A stretch of 64,000 nt of DNA from Thalassoglobus polymorphus. GTDB lineage: Bacteria; Planctomycetota; Planctomycetia; Planctomycetales; Planctomycetaceae. Positions 54,784-63,700 of the stretch are shown one piece after another. The translations under genes and the position numbers were made by a program. Under the pieces are notes generated by a model, which ran no database searches, was not told the DNA's origin, and was given only the letters and a program-made list of their open reading frames with translations. Each line of letters begins with the position of its first letter. Positions within the stretch are counted from its first letter, which is position 1. Where the stretch lies: assembly GCF_007744255.1 (NCBI RefSeq), contig NZ_CP036267.1, positions 2,173,500 through 2,237,499 on the forward strand. The letters are read 5' to 3'.

Positions 54784-55060
54784 TGAACTCCACCGCTTCC
54801 AAAATTTGTTACGTATGGTCAAAGTCTGAATCGACTACTCAATAGCAGATTGCGATACGTGATTCAATTTCAGATCAGCTGTGCTCCCGAGGAGTTCACC
54901 TTGCCGAGTGCCCCCTGCCCCTGCCCCTGCCCCTGCTGAGTGCCAGTGCCAAGCCAGTGCCGGACGCGTGTCACAACTGAAGTTGCCGATCACTACGAGG
55001 CGGGCAATTGGTGAAGTCACGGAGGTGTTCTTCACAGGGAGAACAGGCATTGAAACTGCC
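54784..55060. other. Intergenic region with CCCCTG tandem repeat and A remnant
   Basis: CCCCTG occurs four times in tandem at 54912-54935, followed by TGAGTGCCAGTGCCAAG-type near-repeats. A degenerate family A copy occupies about 55008-55062. Confidence 0.65.
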
Positions 55061-55062
55061 TT
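55008..55062 (+). mobile_element. Degenerate family A (subgroup 2) right half
   Basis: GTGAAGTCAC, GTTCTTCACAGGGAGAACAGGCATTGAAACTGCC aligns with TGAAGTCAT...TCTTCACGGGCACGGCAAGTATTGAAATTGCTC of the 28671 copy. Its right end abuts the TAA stop of the minus-strand zinc-ribbon gene. Confidence 0.55.
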
Positions 55063-56392
55063 AAAATGGATTGCCTATTCCGCCACCGATGGGCGGCATG
55101 AACGAACTGCCGCCACCGAACAGGTCTGCGAGATCTTCAATGATTGATCCCGGAATCGAAACTTTCGAATTCACCGTCTTTCCAGAGCCGCTCAGAGAAA
55201 CAGATTTCATGACTTCCTGCATTTTCATCCCCATCGAACGCTGCTGCCGGGTGAGAACAAAGTTGCCACTTTCGAGCTCTTTCTGCTGCTTATCTAAATT
55301 CTCTTTTGATTTGACCAGTGCGTCTTGTGCTGTGGTGAGAGCCGTTTGAGCCGTTTCGGGTTGTAGGAAGTTGAGAGCAACGTTCAAGTCTAAGTCGTTG
55401 GAGAATTTGATAGTCCCGGAGACCGATTCGAGTTCGGACGGATCAAATGCGCCTCGTGTCATCATCCCCGCTGGCGATTGCGAGAGAGTCGTTCCGGGAG
55501 AGATCGAGCCGAAAATGACATCTCCTCGAACGGGAAGAAATGAGAACTTCTCCGCCGCTGTACATTCTCCGTTGCGGTCAATTGCAGCGTGCAGCATCTC
55601 TTTGGGACCAGCCACGATTGTTGTGCTGTTAAGTAGAAATCCTGCGGTCGTATCGTTGGGGATTTCGAATATTGTTTTGCCCGCATACGAAGAAGAGGTG
55701 ACTCCCTCCCCGAGGTTATTGGGGTCAATCGGTTTGGTCGAATAAATCACCATCATCGGTTGTTGGCGATTGGCAGGAATTCCGACCACGATTTTTTCGA
55801 TGTCCTCGATCTTGAGCTCGCCTCGTTCTTTGAGTTGAGCTTTGATCTGCTGACCCGCTTCGCTGGTTCTGAGTGGTTTCATGACTCCAGACTTCCAGAC
55901 ATCGGCGACGCGAATCTCGACGTATGTTTGTGTGTCATTCGGTAGCCAGGCCATACGGTTTGCTGAACCGCCCAAGCCCTGAAGAAGCGGAAGCACGAAG
56001 TAAACTCCGAGACTTAATACAGCGAGAAACAACACTCCTCCGCCGACGATGGCTGCAATGGCTCCTCCAGAAACTCCCGATTTTCCTTTCTTTCGGCCCT
56101 TCTTTTTTTTCTTACTCCCTTTTTTCGAAGACGTCTTTTTTTTCTTTCGTGGTACAGGTTCGAAATTGTCATCAAATCCGTCGTCGAATCCATCATCGAA
56201 GTCGCCTTCGGAATCGCCAAAGTCGTCTCCCCAATCGTCATCAGCCGGGGCCGCCTGGGTAGGCTTCGCAAGTTGTATGACAAAAGGCTCGCTGCATTTC
56301 GGGCAACGAACCTTCTTGCCGACCATCGACTTGTCCTTCAATTTCAACTTTGAAGAACAATGCGAACATGCAACAACGAACGGTGCAGCCAT
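55061..56392 (-). CDS. MJ0042-type zinc-ribbon membrane protein
   Basis: 443 residues from the ATG at 56392. An N-terminal zinc ribbon uses C9/C12 and C30/C33 (CSHC...CPKC). It is followed by an Asp-rich linker (DDDWGDDFGDSEGD), a Lys-rich stretch, one membrane helix at about 110-140 and a 300-residue soluble domain ending in a Gly-rich tail (GGGSSFMPPIGGGIG). This architecture is common in Planctomycetes, with the zinc ribbon inside and the main domain outside; the function is not known. thyX lies 88 bp upstream on the same strand. Confidence 0.8.
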   Translation of the reverse strand: MAAPFVVACSHCSSKLKLKDKSMVGKKVRCPKCSEPFVIQLAKPTQAAPADDDWGDDFGDSEGDFDDGFDDGFDDNFEPVPRKKKKTSSKKGSKKKKKGRKKGKSGVSGGAIAAIVGGGVLFLAVLSLGVYFVLPLLQGLGGSANRMAWLPNDTQTYVEIRVADVWKSGVMKPLRTSEAGQQIKAQLKERGELKIEDIEKIVVGIPANRQQPMMVIYSTKPIDPNNLGEGVTSSSYAGKTIFEIPNDTTAGFLLNSTTIVAGPKEMLHAAIDRNGECTAAEKFSFLPVRGDVIFGSISPGTTLSQSPAGMMTRGAFDPSELESVSGTIKFSNDLDLNVALNFLQPETAQTALTTAQDALVKSKENLDKQQKELESGNFVLTRQQRSMGMKMQEVMKSVSLSGSGKTVNSKVSIPGSIIEDLADLFGGGSSFMPPIGGGIGNPF

Positions 56393-56480
56393 GGTTGTGA
56401 GTCTCGCTTGATGGGGGATCGCAGCCTCGAACAACTGAGCGTCTCATGAAATTGAAATGCAGTGATGTTCGGAGTTCAGT

Positions 56481-57392
56481 CTATTCCTGTTCCTGCATGA
56501 TTCCCATGCGGATCAACTTGGAGCGACATTCGTCACGTTCACGCGATCGAGTGAGCTCTTTCCAAGTCGAGTCTTGAGATTCCAGAAACACAGTCTCGTC
56601 GAAAGGTGGTGAAATTTCGTTTTCAGCCGCGTATTGGTGCATTCGCTGAATGACTTCGACATCCAGTCTTGTCAGGAACATTGCGTTACGGCGGTAGTCT
56701 TGAAACGCTTCCCAGGCGATTGGAAAGAGTGGCTTGACGATATTTTCGCCAATGGCTGTTGCATATTGGCGAATTTCCAGTTGTGCGTGGGAATCCATGC
56801 GCAGAGCCAGGAAGTGCAGCAGGTTGTGCAGATCGATTTTCCAGTAGGCTTCTGTATATGTGCAAAGCGGAAGATCTTTACGCGCCTGCTCCCGTGCAAC
56901 GCCAGCATCAATTCGCTCTTGATACATGCGACGGGTTGCTTCTTGGAACTCCGCTTCAGCTGCTGACAGGCTTTCACCACGGTCCGCATCGAGGAATCCT
57001 TCGCTCCCCTGACGATTCATGGTCGCTTGAGTTCGCCATTCCTCAGGTGGTGTGGTTTGAGCAGAATCAATCGCGACAGAGTAGCGTGTGCTGTACTCGT
57101 TCACGTTTGCAGTTCGGTGACGGATCCATTGTCTCCAGCAATCCATCGGAACGCGGACAAGGATTTTCAATTCCGCCATCTCAAACGGAGTGGTATGCCG
57201 ATGCCGCAGCAGGTAGCGAATTAATGTCCTGTCGTCAGAGACCTTTTTCGTGCCTGCTCCATAGCTGACTCGAGCGGCCTGAACGATCGAACCATCGTCG
57301 CCCATACAGTCGACCAGACAGACGAATCCATCATTCAAAACTGGAAATTTCTCCCAGCGTAACCGTTCAATTTCACTCGCGTTTGAAGACAT
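56481..57392 (-). CDS. thyX: Flavin-dependent thymidylate synthase
   Basis: 303 residues with AGGAAG 3 nt before the ATG. The ThyX motif is RHRTANVNEYSTRY (residues 91-104), with RHRHTTPFE earlier (63-71) and RMDSHAQLEIRQYA in the substrate site. It methylates dUMP using CH2-THF and reduced FAD. It is longer than typical ThyX (about 220-250) because of an insert around residues 115-170 (RQGSEGFLDADRGESLSAAE), which is frequent in some lineages. No thyA in the window. Confidence 0.93.
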   Translation of the reverse strand: MSSNASEIERLRWEKFPVLNDGFVCLVDCMGDDGSIVQAARVSYGAGTKKVSDDRTLIRYLLRHRHTTPFEMAELKILVRVPMDCWRQWIRHRTANVNEYSTRYSVAIDSAQTTPPEEWRTQATMNRQGSEGFLDADRGESLSAAEAEFQEATRRMYQERIDAGVAREQARKDLPLCTYTEAYWKIDLHNLLHFLALRMDSHAQLEIRQYATAIGENIVKPLFPIAWEAFQDYRRNAMFLTRLDVEVIQRMHQYAAENEISPPFDETVFLESQDSTWKELTRSRERDECRSKLIRMGIMQEQE

Positions 57393-57780
57393 GGACTTCC
57401 TGAGAACTCTTAGATGTAAATTCGGATTGAGATTGCTGGCTCAGCTCTTCCTGAACTTAAGCCGTAAGACCAATCAAATATGGAATCGGCCCATTATGAG
57501 CGGCTGAGACTCTGAGTTCAATGATGCCGTCAGGGAATCAGGATGTTTCGAAATCTTGGCTCAGAATGCCTTGAACTCTATTCGCAGGCTGGTCATTCTG
57601 TCTTCAGAGAAACGATTTTATGTGTGCATCCGGTCGGTGGTGATGAGGAATGCAGCGGGATTGTCCCGACCCTGATAAGAGTCTTTCGGTCGCAATTTGA
57701 AGGTTTTGGGGGAGAGAGGACACTTCGAGGACCACCAATGAGCAGCTGCGACCCGAATTTAGTGAGAAAGAACAAGTTCC
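57393..57780. other. 388-bp divergent region, nothing recognised
   Basis: It lies between divergent thyX and the glcE-like gene. Short frames are present but lack start signals. No repeat of families A or B, no hairpin of note. Confidence 0.45.
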
Positions 57781-59001
57781 GTGCCAACAACTGAATGGAC
57801 CCCGACGACAGTCAGCGAACTCAGTCGGATTGTATCAGAGAATTTTCAGGAGCAAAAATCCTCGTTCATGCCGGTCGGGGGGCGCACTTCTCTACATTCT
57901 GCAGGCCAGGTCTCGGGCGAGACAGTCCTTCTGGAAACTGGAGAACTGAATCAAATTATCGAATATCCCTCCCGCGATATGACGATCACCGTGGAGGCGG
58001 GAATTCGATTCGAGACGTTGCAGAAGGAACTGGCTAAGGAGAAACAGCGGCTTCCTATCGATATCCCTCAGGCGAGTCGAGCTTCTCTCGGAGGAGCGAT
58101 TGCGTCGAACACAAGCGGACCCTCTCGATTCGGTTACGGAACCTTCCGTGATTATGTTATCGGGATTTCTGCGGTGGATGGACAAGGGCGATTGTTTTCT
58201 GCGGGGGGGAAGGTCGTCAAAAATGTCGCTGGCTATGATCTCGGCAAATTATTGATCGGCTCGATGGGAACACTGGCAACGATTACTGAAGTCACCTTGA
58301 AGCTTCGACCGATTTTTGAGACACGAGTGATTGTCATCGCCTCCTTCGAGCCCGAGTTTGATCTGGATGCTGTTCTCGTCGCGATGGACAAGTCTGCCAC
58401 GCGTCCCTGTGTTCTCGATCTCCTGAACACGAAGGCAGCCTGGCAGTTAGACGGCGAAGCGAATCTGAAGTTGCCGGATGGGAAAACCTTACTGTGGATT
58501 GAATACGAAGGAACCGCAGCTGAGACAAACTGGCAAGCGACCACGGTTCTCGAGGAACTCAAGCAATATCGACCAGAGGATGTCGTCACAATTGAAGACG
58601 ATTCGCACGAGCAATTTCACGATGCCTTGCGAGAGTTTCAAACGGCCTCGGACGATCCGATCACATTCCGAGCCAGCTTGCCGAAATCTCGGTGTGCTGA
58701 GTTTCTAAAACTGGCGACAGAAGCAAATGTCGCAGCCCAGGCACACGCCGGAAACGGTGTTGTGTACGGCCATCTTCCAGATCGATGTACAACTCCGCAG
58801 GTCGCAAATGAGATTCTACTGTCACTTCGAAACTTTGCCGAATCACATCAAGGGGCGTTGACGGTGCTGAGTTTTGATGGTGAATGGGCAGACAAAATTG
58901 ATTTATACGGCCGTAGAAATTCTGCATGGGGGTTGATGTCCCGGGTCAAAGAAACTCTTGATCCAGAAAAACTTATGAGCCCAAATCGATTTATCACTTA
59001 G
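57781..59001 (+). CDS. glcE: FAD-binding oxidoreductase, GlcE-like (glycolate oxidase subunit type)
   Basis: 406 residues from a GTG at 57781. The FAD-binding PCMH/FAD_binding_4 domain is clear: MPVGGRTSLHSAGQ, SRASLGGAIASNTSGPSRFGYG, and VKNVAGYDLGKLLIGSMGT. The C-terminal cap is short, like GlcE rather than GlcD. GlcD and GlcF partners are not adjacent, so it may act with subunits elsewhere or alone on a 2-hydroxy acid. Its TAG stop is formed by TA plus the first base of a family A-type element. Confidence 0.8.
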   Translation: MPTTEWTPTTVSELSRIVSENFQEQKSSFMPVGGRTSLHSAGQVSGETVLLETGELNQIIEYPSRDMTITVEAGIRFETLQKELAKEKQRLPIDIPQASRASLGGAIASNTSGPSRFGYGTFRDYVIGISAVDGQGRLFSAGGKVVKNVAGYDLGKLLIGSMGTLATITEVTLKLRPIFETRVIVIASFEPEFDLDAVLVAMDKSATRPCVLDLLNTKAAWQLDGEANLKLPDGKTLLWIEYEGTAAETNWQATTVLEELKQYRPEDVVTIEDDSHEQFHDALREFQTASDDPITFRASLPKSRCAEFLKLATEANVAAQAHAGNGVVYGHLPDRCTTPQVANEILLSLRNFAESHQGALTVLSFDGEWADKIDLYGRRNSAWGLMSRVKETLDPEKLMSPNRFIT

Positions 59002-59096
59002 AGAGTTTTTGAAAATAGACGGGATCTTTCTCGTGGAAGTGAGTGATTCATCACTTGTGAAACACCTTCATAGAGGCAAGAAACACGAAAGTGTTC
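59001..59096 (+). mobile_element. Family A (subgroup 2) element (about 96 bp) at the glcE stop
   Basis: GAGAGTTTTTGAAAATAG, then TTCTCGTGGAAGTGAGTGATTCATCAC, CTTCATAGAGGCAAGAAACACGAAAGTGTTC, parallel to the unit at 11865-12037. TA lies at 58999-59000; the right dinucleotide is TC. A further partial copy of a left half (GTTCTTCGGGTTCTGACG, CTCGTGG) follows at about 59105-59150. Confidence 0.65.
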
Positions 59097-59296
59097 TCGT
59101 GCACGTCCAAATTTGTTCTTCGGGTTCTGACGTGTTCTACTCGTGGTAGGCGGAAGTGACCTGCTCTGTGAGTTCATTCAAGTCCACTCAAAGCTTGCGT
59201 TACGGGTCATCAACACCCGAGGACATCAAGGTTTGTGCAGATCCCTTAAAATTATTGAATTCAAACAACACACGAACACAAACAGGAACATCTCAC

Positions 59297-60355
59297 ATGT
59301 CTGAACACCCTCGTACAATGCGCTGGAATGGCGACTCTCATGGCTGGTTGACAATGATCGACCAGACTTTGTTGCCTGTCGAATTCAAAGAGATTGAATG
59401 TCGAACCGTTGAAGAGATTTGGGAAGCAATCAAAATGCTTCGTGTCCGTGGCGCCCCCGCGATCGGTTGTTCAGCTGCATATGGAGTCGTCATTGGCCTG
59501 CAAACCTTGGCAGATGACGCTGATCGAAAAGAGTTCGATGCTCGATTGGAGGAGGTGGCGACCTACCTGGCTGGGAGTCGCCCCACCGCGGTCAATTTAT
59601 TTTGGGCGCTTGATCGCATGAAGCGGGTCGCTGCTGAGAATCAAGAGCTTGCACCAAAAGAGATGCACACTCGACTTCTGACTGAAGCGGTCGCAATCGA
59701 AGATGAAGATCGCGAAATGTGCGCAGCCATCGGGCGACACGGAGCGAAACTGATTGAATCAGGGACCGGAATTCTGACGCATTGCAACGCCGGAGGTTTA
59801 GCAACAGCCGGAGATGGAACGGCTCTCGCAGTGATGTTCGCTGCAGCAGCACAAGGGAAAGAGATTCAAGTCTATGCCGATGAAACACGGCCACTCCTTC
59901 AAGGAGCTCGGCTTACGACATGGGAGTTGCAACAGCGAGGCGTCCCTGTCACGCTCATTTGCGATTCCATGGCAGGTCAGGTGATGAAAGAAAAACGGGT
60001 GCAGGCGGTCATTACCGGAGCTGACCGCATCGCAGCCAATGGAGATGCATGCAACAAAATCGGGACGTATTCTGTTGCAGTTCTCGCCAAGGCTCATGGT
60101 ATTCCGTTTTACGTCGCCGCTCCTTCAAGCACTTTCGATCTCTCACTGGAAAATGGTGAACTGATTCCTATTGAGGAAAGGCTCGCTGAAGAGATTACGG
60201 ATGGGATGGGAAAACAGACCGCTCCAGCTGATACGAATGTTTACAACCCTGCATTTGATGTCGCTCCCGCCGAACTGATCGATGCGATTATCACAGAAAA
60301 GGGAGTCATTCGCCCAGTCACGAAAGAGAACGTCAGAGCAATGCTGGAAGCTTAG
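59297..60355 (+). CDS. mtnA: S-methyl-5-thioribose-1-phosphate isomerase
   Basis: 352 residues from the ATG at 59297 (AGGA 10 nt upstream; the family N-terminus RTMRWNGDSHGWLTMIDQ follows). Signatures: MLRVRGAPAIGCSAAYG, catalytic Cys in ILTHCNAGGLAT, catalytic Asp in ITGADRIAANGDACNKIGT, and PFYVAAPSSTFD. It isomerises MTR-1-P to methylthioribulose-1-P in methionine salvage; eIF2B-like fold. Other mtn genes are absent. Its TAG stop uses the first base of a family A element. Confidence 0.93.
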   Translation: MSEHPRTMRWNGDSHGWLTMIDQTLLPVEFKEIECRTVEEIWEAIKMLRVRGAPAIGCSAAYGVVIGLQTLADDADRKEFDARLEEVATYLAGSRPTAVNLFWALDRMKRVAAENQELAPKEMHTRLLTEAVAIEDEDREMCAAIGRHGAKLIESGTGILTHCNAGGLATAGDGTALAVMFAAAAQGKEIQVYADETRPLLQGARLTTWELQQRGVPVTLICDSMAGQVMKEKRVQAVITGADRIAANGDACNKIGTYSVAVLAKAHGIPFYVAAPSSTFDLSLENGELIPIEERLAEEITDGMGKQTAPADTNVYNPAFDVAPAELIDAIITEKGVIRPVTKENVRAMLEA

Positions 60356-60532
60356 AGCATCTTTCGAGTTGGCTTGCAGGATCTGCCTCGTGGCGAACAG
60401 CATTTTACTAGAACTGATCCTGAAACCTGAACTTGTGCTCTCAAACACTGAGAAAAGTCATCATTTCATAAGTTTCCGGACTGGTTCTCGATAAATGCGT
60501 TCTACATGGGCACAGGGGAGAGCAAACTGCTC
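60355..60532 (+). mobile_element. Family A element interrupted by a family B element
   Basis: The A ends are GAGCATCTTTCG and CAAACTGCTC, with TA at 60353-60354 and 60533-60534. After removing the inserted 77-bp B element and one target dinucleotide, 99 bp remain and match the intact copy at 23736 across ACAGCATTTTACTA and AAATGCGTTCT. Confidence 0.85.
60411..60487 (+). mobile_element. Family B MITE-like element (77 bp), nested in family A
   Basis: It runs from GAACTGATCC to GGACTGGTTC, inserted after TTACTA. Downstream flank TCGATAAATGCG equals the undisturbed TAGAGAAATGCG with two substitutions, so a TA duplication is reconstructable. Confidence 0.85.
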
Positions 60533-60734
60533 TACCCTCCGGTGAGTCAACTGGGGGGGGGGAAGTCAACGACCACTCAAAATGCAGCGATATGCCTGCA
60601 GGCCAATTGTGAACTTGCTCCAACATCCATCAACTCACCACGCGCCATCTGTCACCAAAACATAAAAAAAGCACCAAACTCTGGTTTGGTGCTTTTTTGT
60701 TGAATACAGGTCAAGATCGTTATCGTAACGAGCG
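60533..60734. other. Spacer between mtnA elements and rpoD terminator
   Basis: About 200 bp with a run of nine G at 60552-60560 and no gene. The end holds the terminator at 60665-60698. Confidence 0.55.
60665..60698. terminator. Terminator of rpoD (bidirectional)
   Basis: AAAAAAGCACCAAAC pairs exactly with GTTTGGTGCTTTTTT around a 4-nt loop; T runs occur on both strands. It lies 36 bp after the rpoD stop. Confidence 0.92.
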
Positions 60735-62471
60735 TTAAACGCTGACGACTTCTTCACCTTCGGGGACATTTTCACCTCCGGCATCTTCTAGAAGTTCGTC
60801 GGCTTCTCCGCTGTAAAGCGACTCGACAAATCCTCGCAGGTGCTCGGCACGTGTTTGGTGTTGGAGCTTTCGGAGGGCCTTCGATTCGATCTGGCGAATA
60901 CGTTCTCTGGTCACTTTGAAGATGCGTCCAGTCTCTTCCAGCGTGTAGCTGTAACCATCACCAAGGCCGTAACGGAGTTTAATGATTTCCCGTTCACGAT
61001 ACGTGAGGCTCTTCAAGACGTGATTGATTTTGTCACGCAGCATTTGGTGCATGGCGGAATCAGCAGGTGTGTTTTCGCTGGAGTCCTGCAGAAAGTCACC
61101 GTAGCTGGAGTCTTCGCTTTCGCCGACTGGAGTATCGAGGCTGATTGGATGCTTCCAGGTTTTCATGATCCGTTCGGTTTCTTCGACCGAAAGGTCAACT
61201 GCTTCAGCGAGCTCTTCAGTGGTTGGTTCGCGACCGGTTTCCTGTCGGATCTGTTCGCTCTTGGCTTTCAGAGTTGAAATGCTCTGGAACATATGAACCG
61301 GAATACGAATGGTTCGAGCATGGTCAGCAACAGCGCGGGTGATCGCTTGTCGAATCCACCATGTGGCGTATGTCGAGAACTTATAACCACGTCGGTATTC
61401 GTACTTTTCAACACCACGCATGAGACCTGCGTTTCCTTCCTGAATCAGGTCCAGGAAGCTCAGGCCACGGTTGCGGTATTTCTTCGCAATCGAGACGACC
61501 AGTCTCAGGTTTCCTCCGGAGAGTTGCTGCTTAGCATGTGTCCAGGCATCAAATCGCTGACGGATTTTGCTCAGACGAGCTTTGTACTCGGCAGGCGTTT
61601 CGCAGGTCATATCGACCAGTTCTGCGAGTTCTTGTTTCATCATCTCGACTTCACGGGCAGCCGAAGGACGTCGACGCAGCAATTTGATATCGCGAACGAG
61701 TTCGTTCATGCGATCACCGATTTGCTGCATCCGTTTGTAAACCGGTTGCAGGCGGTGTGTTCGCACAGACAATTCTTCGGCAAGAGAACACATCTTACGG
61801 CGACGCAGAACCATTCGAGAACGAGCGGCTTTCTTCTGGTCGTCTGAAGCTTTCTCAGACATCGTCAGTTCGAAGTCTTTACGGTTCTCTGCGAGCAAGT
61901 GCTTGAGAGTCGGCAAGTTGACGGGCATCCGGCCGAGGATCTGCTCTTTCTTTGTGTTCTCGGTATCCGAGGTTCGCAGTGTTCGCTCGAACGGCAAATC
62001 GCCGGTGTGCACTTGATCAAGAATGTCGACCGCTGTAGTCAGGGAGAAATCGGACTCCATGAGTGTGCGGCGATATCGTTTCCGAGTGATCTCGATCTGT
62101 TTTGCCAGGAAGATTTCGTCTTCACGTGTTAATAGAGGAATGTTGCCCATCTGGCTCAGGTACATCCGAATCGGATCACGAGAAGACATTGGAGTTTCAG
62201 GCTCAATGAGTCCGCGAGCGACAGCAAGTTCGGTCACCTCAGGCTCACTGGTCTGCTGCTCCATCCGAGTCTTTTCTGCAACGGTGTCCGGTGCAGACGG
62301 ATCGTTCATCAGTGGCAGATCTTTTTCTTCGAGAGCCTGAATGATGCGGTCCATCATGACAGGATCGCCACCTTCATCTGGCAAATACTTATCCACAGCC
62401 TGGTAGGTTAAGTAACCAAGTTTGGTGGAACGATCAATCAATCCTTTGAGGCCTGAATCCAGTCGATGCAC
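60735..62471 (-). CDS. rpoD: Primary sigma factor RpoD
   Basis: 578 residues from a GTG at 62471 with GGGAG upstream. Region 1.1 is [19 protein letters not shown]; region 1.2 [18 protein letters not shown]; region 2 [35 protein letters not shown] and [15 protein letters not shown]; region 3 follows; region 4 [18 protein letters not shown] with helix-turn-helix [14 protein letters not shown]. Between 1.2 and 2 lies a charged insert of about 170 residues, larger than in Bacillus SigA and comparable to other RpoD non-conserved regions. It is the housekeeping sigma. dnaG and rpsU are not in the window. Confidence 0.95.
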   Translation of the reverse strand: MHRLDSGLKGLIDRSTKLGYLTYQAVDKYLPDEGGDPVMMDRIIQALEEKDLPLMNDPSAPDTVAEKTRMEQQTSEPEVTELAVARGLIEPETPMSSRDPIRMYLSQMGNIPLLTREDEIFLAKQIEITRKRYRRTLMESDFSLTTAVDILDQVHTGDLPFERTLRTSDTENTKKEQILGRMPVNLPTLKHLLAENRKDFELTMSEKASDDQKKAARSRMVLRRRKMCSLAEELSVRTHRLQPVYKRMQQIGDRMNELVRDIKLLRRRPSAAREVEMMKQELAELVDMTCETPAEYKARLSKIRQRFDAWTHAKQQLSGGNLRLVVSIAKKYRNRGLSFLDLIQEGNAGLMRGVEKYEYRRGYKFSTYATWWIRQAITRAVADHARTIRIPVHMFQSISTLKAKSEQIRQETGREPTTEELAEAVDLSVEETERIMKTWKHPISLDTPVGESEDSSYGDFLQDSSENTPADSAMHQMLRDKINHVLKSLTYREREIIKLRYGLGDGYSYTLEETGRIFKVTRERIRQIESKALRKLQHQTRAEHLRGFVESLYSGEADELLEDAGGENVPEGEEVVSV

Positions 62472-63700
62472 GGCTCACTCCCAATATGAATCAAATTCGT
62501 GTGTTTGAAAATATAAGTCCCGTAAAATTAAAATCACGGGCAACTCTAAATAAATATCTGTAAAGACGTCTCCGAAGTCTTTCTCACAAATCGAAGGTCA
62601 TTCTGCAGTCGGAAGAATCCGACTGGTCATTACGACCCTTGCAACTTGAATTACGTTTTGAGAGCGTTTCTGGAGATCATGCTCGTTTTCGTTATCTGAC
62701 AATCTGTATGATTGTTCTTTTTGTCGTACCAACAACTGGTCGTTTGTCTGACGGTTGTGACGAACTGCCGAATCTGCTTAAGTCGACTGGTCGACTTAAT
62801 TGAGAATGTGGACCAGCGAGACAAAGCCTAGCCCGGTGGCACACCAATCTTTGGATCGTATACGCACCATTTGATGATTCTTTGCACGAGTTTGAACTTT
62901 ATGGCCTAGTACGCTCCATGAAGAGACCCTCTTCATGGGATTCGCGATTCTTGTAAGTCGCACCAAACTGTTCAAATGAGAATGACTCGATGTGAAAGAA
63001 TTGTGTGAGCAACCTGATAAACGATTTCTGCCTTGAATTGAGGAACGGCCCCCATCGTTTTGCTCACTCTGGTATATATCAAGCTGATTGAGACCAGAGT
63101 GGTTGCGGCAATTTTCTTCGGCAGGTCGTAATCTACTTTTTTGGTAGATTTGGGGTGAGTGCATCCTTACTCTCTCCCGGCTAGTGAACAATTGACACGT
63201 CTTAACACTGACACGCCTTATTTTACTAACACGCCTTGTTTTATCGCTGACACGCTTGGAGGGCGTGACAAGCCTGGGCAGTTGAGAAGATGACAAAGAA
63301 TCTGGAACTCGGATTTCTAGAACTTGAAGTTGTTGTAACGTCATGTCAACAAACAATTTCTGAATCCTCAAGCGGCCTCGTTCAGTTGTCTTATTCTTTC
63401 TCAACTGAAGAGCCATCGTAACAAAAGCTTCCCCCTCGTCCACGCAAATTTTTTTTAATCGGCTGATTTCTTCAAAAAACATAAAGTTCGCTATCTAAAC
63501 AATTATTAGACGCGAAATCTCGTTGCGTCAACGAGGTTTCCGTCAATTTTCAGCAGTTGAGTTAATCGAAGATTCATCTGCGTAGAGTTCAGCAACCGGG
63601 AGGTTGGATGACAAACTGCAACATCGAACGTTGATGCAGTGACAAACAGGCATTTCGCTCGGTAATTCCTGACATCGTCGGGAATTGTGCTGAGGAGACG
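62472..63700. other. 1.2-kb region without a convincing gene
   Basis: It lies between the rpoD start and the end of the PQQ-like gene, both minus strand. It must hold the rpoD promoter. CAGTCGG (62606-62612) pairs with CCGACTG (62619-62625). ATCTAC...GTAGAT forms a small hairpin near 63130-63150. A 228-codon minus frame at 62796-63482 crosses repeats and is Ser/Arg-rich, so I do not call it a gene. Confidence 0.5.
63193..63258 (+). repeat. Four imperfect direct repeats of (T/C)(G/T)ACACG(C/T)CTT
   Basis: ACACG-type cores begin at 63195, 63211, 63229 and 63250 (spacing 16, 18, 21 bp) within TGACACGTCTTAACAC, TGACACGCCTTATTTTAC, TAACACGCCTTGTTTTATCGC and TGACACGCTTGG. Same-face spacing is suggestive of a protein-binding array, but the function is not known. 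Confidence 0.6.

Noticed and set aside
54912-54935. CCCCTG repeats as a possible CRISPR or iteron array
   Set aside because: A 6-bp unit without spacers is a simple tandem repeat.
62796-63482. 228-codon minus-strand open frame
   Set aside because: Ser/Arg-rich composition, no ribosome site, and it crosses the direct-repeat array; no domain-like pattern.
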